Positions 58,321 through 64,000 of a DNA stretch of 64,000 nucleotides are shown in pieces. The translations under genes and the position numbers were made by a program. How positions within the stretch are numbered: the first letter of the stretch is position 1; every line of letters starts with the position of its first letter. Origin of the DNA: Clarkia xantiana subsp. parviflora. Its lineage: Eukaryota > Streptophyta > Magnoliopsida > Myrtales > Onagraceae. The notes beneath the pieces were generated by a model. The model was given only the letters and a program-made list of their open reading frames with translations. It did no database searches and was not told the origin of the DNA. The stretch spans positions 29,724,761 to 29,788,760 of the forward strand of contig JAPTYO010000008.1 of the NCBI GenBank assembly GCA_036873135.1. Reading direction: 5' to 3'.

Positions 58321-59411
58321 ATTGAATTGTGACAGTAAATTTTTTGAATTAGAAGTAATATTTGAACAAAAGAACTTCTATTACAGTTTATGATATTTAC
58401 GACGTCATAATGGCTTTATTACATCAGATGGACTGTCTATAAACTAGTTGTTGGAGCGTAAACCTCCTAATAAAATATGTCGAATTTCGACCTTGCCATT
58501 ACACACGGGTACGATCGTCTTGATGTAAATGATTCCTATATCAAGACCGCCTAAGAGCATGGTGTTTTGAAAGAGAAACCTAGTTATGCAAAACAATCAT
58601 TTGGTTTCGGGGTAACACGACATGATCAAAGTTTTGCAGGTCGACGTAATGAACTATGTTTGTCTACTACCACATTGTGAGCTAGATGAGAATCAACGAT
58701 AGAATATGACATTCCCATTCCTGATATAAATTAAGTCCAGGTTATGCTATCGACGCGCACTTCATACTGCGCGCGCCATGTACGACCACGGCGTCAGGCT
58801 CAATGTTAGACGAAATCTTCTAAGATTTTGAAGGATAGAAACTTCTTCGCCTTGAGCATGTGACTGATACCGGGTGTTGTATGATGGAGCCGAAGTACCC
58901 TTGCCACTCGGAAGTCATATCCAAGGTTGGGCTCAATGTTCGCTCCCAAGCGTACAAGCGTAGCGCCCGAACAAAAAGGCCAAGTGGCCACATTTTGGGC
59001 ACTGGTTGAATTTGACTAAGGATATGAGCGATGGGGATTTTCATGCACATCTTTCATTCTCTGACTCTTGTATTCACTAGGTGACCACCAACCAGATATT
59101 AGTTGAAGGTTGTGAATACTTGTGCGGATGCCTTGGAGAAGTTTTCCTTTGTGGAAACTAGGCAATTGGAGAATAACAGTTGACCAGGGGTACAACGCGA
59201 CACTGTGAAGTAACAGGTTGATAATAGGTTGGGAATCAATGTTTCACGGACGCTGCAAAACTCTTAACCGATGAGTAGCACGATGTGTCTGCTGGTCGCA
59301 CGACAAACCTCGTATAAACAATACGAAAACTGGATTGGATCATTGAATGGATATCGATGTGTTGGCCGACAACATATTAATTGGCACCCTCCCATTCCGG
59401 CGAGTGGGAGC
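58321..59411 (+). mobile_element. Copia 3' untranslated region and polypurine tract (second copy)
   Basis: 58745-59411 parallels 56430-57088 (CTTCATACTGCGCGCGCCAT, ACTCTTGTATTCACTAGGTG) and ends CATTCCGGCGAGTGGGAGC before LTR 4. 58321-58744 is the part between RNase H and that block and has no coding. Confidence 0.75.
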
Positions 59412-60009
59412 TGTTGCCATTTGATGTAAATGGGTCGCCGTAATAGGAGCCCATTAATATAAGCCAAACATGTTAAGTCTAAATTGAGATATGGGACATA
59501 AGGGATTTTGGGTCAGGCCAAAATCCCCATCGGCCATGTGAGGCCTAAATTGGGTCAACCCTTTTACTTGGTATTTCGGCTGAACTATAGGGAATGCCAT
59601 AGGTGGGCTTTGCTCACCTCCTCTTATAAATAGGAGGTGTTAAGGGATTTCTTAAGGCTAATCACTTTCTCCCTTTTAGATGAGACAAAAGAAATCTCAT
59701 CTCCCTCACATCAAAGTTTCGGCTGAACCATTCCTCACCCAAGGTGGTGCCGAAATTGTGTTAACAATTTACCCCAGAGATCTATCCCAGCAACCAGATT
59801 GAAGAGATTTTGTTGTGAAGACCATAGTCTGTGAATTGCTCTTCAACAAGGGTTCCCGCAAGACACTGTCCGACAGATCGTGAACTCCCTCATGACGTTC
59901 TTAGGCTACGTAAAGCAAAACTGGTATGTGCTCCCTTTTCCGCTGCGTAATTTGTTTACCAAGAATGTACACGTGTTTTAATCCGTAATGGTTTCCCCTA
60001 AATCCATCA
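59412..60009 (+). repeat. Copia LTR 4 (598 bp)
   Basis: TGTTGCCATTTGATG...CTAAATCCATCA, TATA motif TTATAAATAGGAGG near 59625. Flanking bases (GATAC after it, GGAGC before LTR 3) do not match, so no target duplication is preserved. Confidence 0.82.
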
Positions 60010-60157
60010 GATACTAATAGCTTTATAAAGTCATTTCTTGATCACATTTTATATGAATTTCCACCTAATAATCACGTTTTATGGACATAGCTTAAATGTT
60101 GTTGCAATCTATAATTGGTAATTTATTGAACCATTTCATTAGTTCTGTTCTGCGTAG

Positions 60158-60508
60158 ACTTGGAAAGGAAGATTGTTTCCAAACTCTTCCCTAGAGCATT
60201 GGTGGCTGGGTTCGTGAAGATAGATAAAGAATTTCAGAGAAGAAGTTTGGATATGATCTATATTTTCTTGTACTCATAAGTATAGACTGACAACTAATAT
60301 TTTAACTAGAATATAGTCTGTTGAAGATTGAAACATGTATGGATTTATAAGATTAATATCTGGAACCACAGCAACCTTTGTCATAGTTGATGGTTGGACT
60401 ATCACTATGACTTGTGTCGGAGAATCTTGTTGTGTTTTGGATACACAGAGTGACGTCGTCTCCAATTTAACTGTAGATCATAGACTTGAAGATAATGTGG
60501 AGGAGTAG
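60158..60508 (+). pseudogene. PP2C protein phosphatase gene fragment
   Basis: Two exon-like pieces. 60158-60240 encodes FPRALVAGFVKIDKEFQRR, and 60359-60508 encodes SGTTATFVIVDGWTITMTCV, then GESCCVLDTQ and LTVDHRLEDNVEE followed by a stop. This is the PP2C pattern FVKTDKEF..., (T)SGTTxxFV, GDSRCVLDTQ, VDHRLE..EE. Here the metal-site region GDSR has become GESC, and the usual exon end after EE is a TAG. The first piece follows an intron-like T-rich end (TTCTGCGTAG), so the fragment retained introns and is not a processed copy. The rest of the gene is not in the window. The copia LTR ends only 150 bp upstream, so transposition or deletion may have removed the 5' part. Confidence 0.72.
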
Positions 60509-60853
60509 TTCTTTTTTCTTAACAAGTTTAGATTGTAAAAGAAAAAAAATAGAGAAAGAACATAATGATATTCACTTTCAAATCGTGTTGGACTTTCTTA
60601 TTTAAGAGATTGGTCAAATGGATTGATTTGGCAAGGTAGGTGACTATGAAGATCTTAATGCATTATATATTAGTGTGTATTATTAAATAATGCTTTTTTT
60701 TATTTGAACGAACAAATTTCTATAGTTTGTATTAAATGTTATGATCATTTTAAACGTTAGAATTGTTTCTTTTTATGTTGTAAATGGTTTTTGTTAATGC
60801 TGAAATTTAATTTAAGATTTTGGTCAAACTTGAGGTCATACCCTAGATTCCCA
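60509..60853. other. Intergenic sequence
   Basis: AT-rich, nothing recognised. Confidence 0.5.
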
Positions 60854-60892
60854 GTCGAGGGTTTGACCACAGTTTTTGGTCAAACACTCGAC
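60854..60892. repeat. Hairpin with 16-bp stem
   Basis: GTCGAGGGTTTGACCA (60854-60869) and TGGTCAAACACTCGAC (60877-60892) are complementary except at one position, with a 7-nt loop. No gene is adjacent. Confidence 0.8.
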
Positions 60893-61009
60893 TCCTAGTT
60901 GAGAGTTTGCTTATTTTAGACAATTTCAATTTTGCATGCCTAGTTTTGTATTTACCAATTAAAATATACTTATTTAAAAAAAAACTCCATATTAAGACTC
61001 TAATTGAAA

Positions 61010-61825
61010 ACACTTTTTGCAATTTTTTGAAAACCGGACCGGAACGGCGGTCGGACCAGGTCGGACCGTGAACTGGGCATTCTGGTGGTCCGATTTGCAT
61101 AAAAGAATGACAAACACAATGAACCCGGTTTAGTGTATGGAAACCGGGTTGAACCGGGTTCGACCGAAAAAGCCGGCACCGGTCCGATCAATAAAAATCA
61201 GAAATTCCAAAAAAAAATAAAAAATGAAACCCTAAATGTAAATCAGATACTCGATGGTGAAAACCCAGCGCCGCAACTCTTTCAAATCTGCAATTTCAGT
61301 TCTGCTGCCTTCCTCCTATGTTGCTCTTCATCTACTACGTTCATTTGTAGCTGATTTTCTCTGCTGCTATTCCAGTCTTCTACTTCTTCACCGACTTCTT
61401 TAGTGACGGGGTGTCGGAGAATCTTCGTCAGCCGCATCTCTCCCTCACCCGGAAACCACCCTACGACCTAGCCACTCGTATCACCCTTTGCCATTTATTC
61501 TGCTACCGTCCGGAAAAAAGAAGAAGAGTTGAGCTTCGAGGATCAGAGATCTGTACAAATTAGTGAAGGAAATACAACCACTCATTGTTTTTTCTTCTCT
61601 GTTCAAATATCAAATTCATTCACTGTGAAATGGGATTTTTTTTCTTTTTAGGCCACGAATGGGCTTTTCTTCTAATTAGGCTCATTTGAGGTGACTATCT
61701 GAGAAATGATTTTTCACGAGGCATTGCTAGTTTCTCTTCTATCTTGCTTACACGAACCGCCAATGAACCCGGTTAAACCCTGTTCGACGTCAGGTCCGGT
61801 TTTCAAACACTGCTTATTTGTAACA
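61010..61825. mobile_element. Probable hAT-type non-autonomous element with GAAAACCGGACC ends
   Basis: TTTTTTGAAAACCGGACCGG at about 61023 and, inverted, AGGTCCGGTTTTCAAACACTGC at about 61792 form terminal inverted repeats of the CAGTGTTTGAAAACCGG type common in plant hAT derivatives. Subterminal AACCGGGTT motifs abound in both orientations. The interior has no transposase. Confidence 0.5.
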
Positions 61826-61910
61826 CATTTTTTTTCCATTAATTCATTATGGGGCGATTTTCCATTTCTTCCCATGAAAAGAAAAATCACAAAAATTACA
61901 AAGGAAACTA

Positions 61911-62080
61911 GGGCTGGCAATTCGTGCTCGGCACGATGGGCCGACATAAACACGACACAAAAATTTACGGGTTTGGGTCAATCATTTTCGTGTCGTACCA
62001 AAATTGGGCCGTGCCAAATTCTGTCAAAAAAATCCGTATTTGATATTAGTGACACAGCCCGACACAATAGATATATGTAT
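61911..62080 (+). mobile_element. Fragment of a second hAT-type MITE
   Basis: AGGGCTGGCAATTCGTG followed by repeated CGTGTCG / GACACGA-type motifs is the usual terminus of such elements. The other end is not clear. Confidence 0.4.
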
Positions 62081-62492
62081 ATATAATAAGAGAAATGATA
62101 TAAATTCCGACGGAATGATTCCGATTTGTTCCGACTCTATCTGAATAAATATTTGACCCAAAAGTTTGCTCTATTTACAGCTAGTGCCACTATCTTTGTT
62201 TCGTTACTTTTCGGAATCCAGCTGTCGGACAGTGTATCAAAGCTAATACAATAACTTATGCACGGCCCGCACGAATTGCTAGCAAACTGGAAGAGAACCG
62301 TAGGCCTAGATGTCCTTTACACCAGTGACAATGTCGACATATGAGGAAGGAGCTCTCTGTTTCAACTTTCAATTCAAAAGCTCTCCAACCGAGTCCTGCC
62401 GTAGCTCATAAGTAAAAGTCCACAGATTCAACCACTGCGTCGTCTCCACCTCGCGTTGCAGGAGATCGCGGGAGAGTTGTCATAGCCAGGGC
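62081..62492. other. Upstream region of the AMSH-like gene
   Basis: No clear TATA box. Probable 5' leader sequence with CT-rich stretches from about 62340 to the ATG. Confidence 0.45.
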
Positions 62493-63719
62493 ATGATGAA
62501 GATCGACGTGAAGTCGATCACACGCAAAGTCGAGGTCGATAACCGGATTCCGCTTCACTACTACTATCGGATTGCGGATAATCTCATTCGACAGGTCGGC
62601 CTTTTCATCTATCTATCTTAATTGACCTATTTCCAATTTATCTCTAGCTCCAGTTCGTGTCAAGTAATGAAGATCGTTTCTGTTAACGAGTTCAGTCATT
62701 GCATTCAGAGCGATAGAGAGAGTTATTCAAGATGGAATGTGGAGTATTGCTACTTTGTCTAAGAATTGGTCATTTTCTGGGAAATCCCAGGGTATTAAAC
62801 TTTGTTAGTACTTACTGCATGCTGCTCGGTGTAATATTGCGTTTGTGTGGTTTAGGCAAATGTCTACAGGGACGAGAAGAATATTGTGGATCTGTACATC
62901 ATGCTTGTTAGATATTCAAGGTATAGTATTCAGTTCATGTTATTTTGTTGTTCCTTTCTTTTTCTAGTATTGATATAAAAGCTTATTCCGATCAGCTTGG
63001 TGTCTGAAACCATACCGCTCCATCGAGACTATCGGGTCTTGCATTTAAAAGAAAAATCGATTTATAAAAAGGTAAGAGATCCCTCCGTTAGATAGTTGTC
63101 GCTCGTGATAGAAGTTTTGTAATGCCTAAATTATGTGTTACCCTTGTTGCAGAAATTGCTCCAAGTGTTAGATGAGCTAGAGGCTCTGAAGCCAAAATTC
63201 CAGCAGAGAGTGAATGAACTGAACAGGGCCAATGCTGGACAACAATTTGTTGAAGTTGATAGTCAGGAAAGACCTGGTATAACATCTGGGACGACTTCAC
63301 AAGATTGGTCCTCTGCTGGTAGAAACTCCAACATGATCATGGATAAACAGGTCTGCAATTTTTTTCTTTAAACATACCATTAACCCATGATGTGAAATCC
63401 GCTAGTCGGGGTGTTGTATATATTGTTTTTTTCTTTTGGAAAGTTGATTTCGTGGGAGTTCTTAATCCTTACTCATATTCTTTCTTTTTTTGGTTTCACA
63501 GCTAATATGAGGTTTCTTTTTTTGGTTTCACAGCTAATATGAGGTCTACTTTATTTTGTGTTGTATATTTTTTTTTTTCTCTTTGTTGATTTGTTAGTAC
63601 ATTTGTTTTGCCCTGCAGCCAGCCAGTATGGCCTCAACATCTGTTTGGAACTATAAGAACAACCAATATCAGATGTCATCATCAAATCCAGTTCAGGTGG
63701 ACAAGCAGTTCCAGAAGCA
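62493..63719 (+). CDS. AMSH3: AMSH-like deubiquitinase, N-terminal part (runs off the window)
   Basis: Exons 62493-62594, 62856-62920, 62996-63071, 63153-63350 and 63619-63719, all GT-AG, encode the first 180 residues. The gene continues beyond 64000. The N terminus matches plant AMSH1/AMSH3: VEVDNRIPLHYYYRIADNLI, then VDLYIMLVRYSSLVSETIP and HRDY (MIT-like, USP8-dimerisation-type domain), a charged helix (LLQVLDELEALKPKFQQRV), and VDKQFQKQ entering the linker. The JAMM metalloprotease domain would lie downstream. Known role: Lys63- and Lys48-ubiquitin cleavage at endosomes with ESCRT-III, needed for vacuole formation, endocytic sorting and autophagy. Exon 3 (VLHLKEKSIYKK) is more variable. 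An ATG at 62496 is an alternative start. AMSH1 versus AMSH3 cannot be decided from this part. Confidence 0.9.
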
Positions 63720-64000
63720 GTAAGTAAATCTTGGTCTTTCACTTACTTTTGTAGTAATGTTGCAAAGAGATTGGTTGTTGTGTAAAACTGTGGGAGTGAA
63801 AATGACTTTTTTTAATAAGGTTGTGAATGTTTTTCTTCTTCGTTTGTAGTAGACATGCTGGCATCTTCTGTATTATGCTTATTTTCAGTCTTAGCACTTA
63901 AATAACATAGTTAATGTTTTAGAGTTGATGAAAAATATTTTCCAATATGCCTTTTTCTATTTGTATAACACATAGGGATTGAAAGCTTATATCTCTAAGA

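Noticed and set aside
61133..61354. Short plus-strand frame within the CCGGTT-rich element
   Set aside because: Overlaps repeat sequence and shows no protein family signal.

Overview
The window looks like a gene-poor, AT-rich stretch of a flowering-plant (eudicot-type) nuclear genome. Short conserved exons with GT-AG introns alternate with large blocks of nested, mostly decayed LTR retrotransposons. The coding products are plant cell-wall enzymes and proteins and general eukaryotic regulators. All splice sites, boundaries and family calls were made by reading the sequence; nothing was aligned by software.

Host genes, left to right: a chitinase-like (GH19-fold) cell-wall protein of the CTL1/POM1 type (561-2548, +, 3 exons); a GH3 beta-xylosidase / alpha-L-arabinofuranosidase of the BXL1 type (33079-38553, +, 5 exons, with an unusually long first intron); a small APC15-like subunit of the anaphase-promoting complex (38867-40508, -, 2 exons), convergent with the xylosidase; an uncharacterised secreted six-cysteine protein with a hydrophobic tail (41672-43889, +, 4 exons); and the 5' part of an AMSH-type deubiquitinase (62493 to beyond the window edge, +). 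A two-exon scrap of a PP2C phosphatase lies at 60158-60508.

Transposon blocks: (i) 5.1-8.0 kb holds foldback elements and a GCTCGA-rich repeat. (ii) 9.3-28.7 kb is a nested Ty3/gypsy (Tat-type) and Ty1/copia complex. It contains one element with a clear 5-bp target duplication (10300-17145), no recognisable gag-pol and a hairpin array. (iii) 29.6-30.2 kb is a short non-autonomous Helitron. (iv) 44.2-60.0 kb is a second gypsy/copia complex that includes a run of four copia LTRs.

The most interesting structures are: the 10-unit array at 11.85-12.45 kb whose hairpin stems change in a compensatory way; three related multi-exon genes (18.8-21.5, 25.4-27.5 and 46.2-48.4 kb), two of which are shown by LTR polarity to lie antisense in the 3' part of Tat-type elements and to adjoin arrays of about 100 bp repeats whose halves evolve at different rates; and a family of three long-inverted-repeat elements, one just upstream of the xylosidase gene and one inside an intron of the six-cysteine gene. 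I saw no CRISPR array, rRNA or intact tRNA gene.
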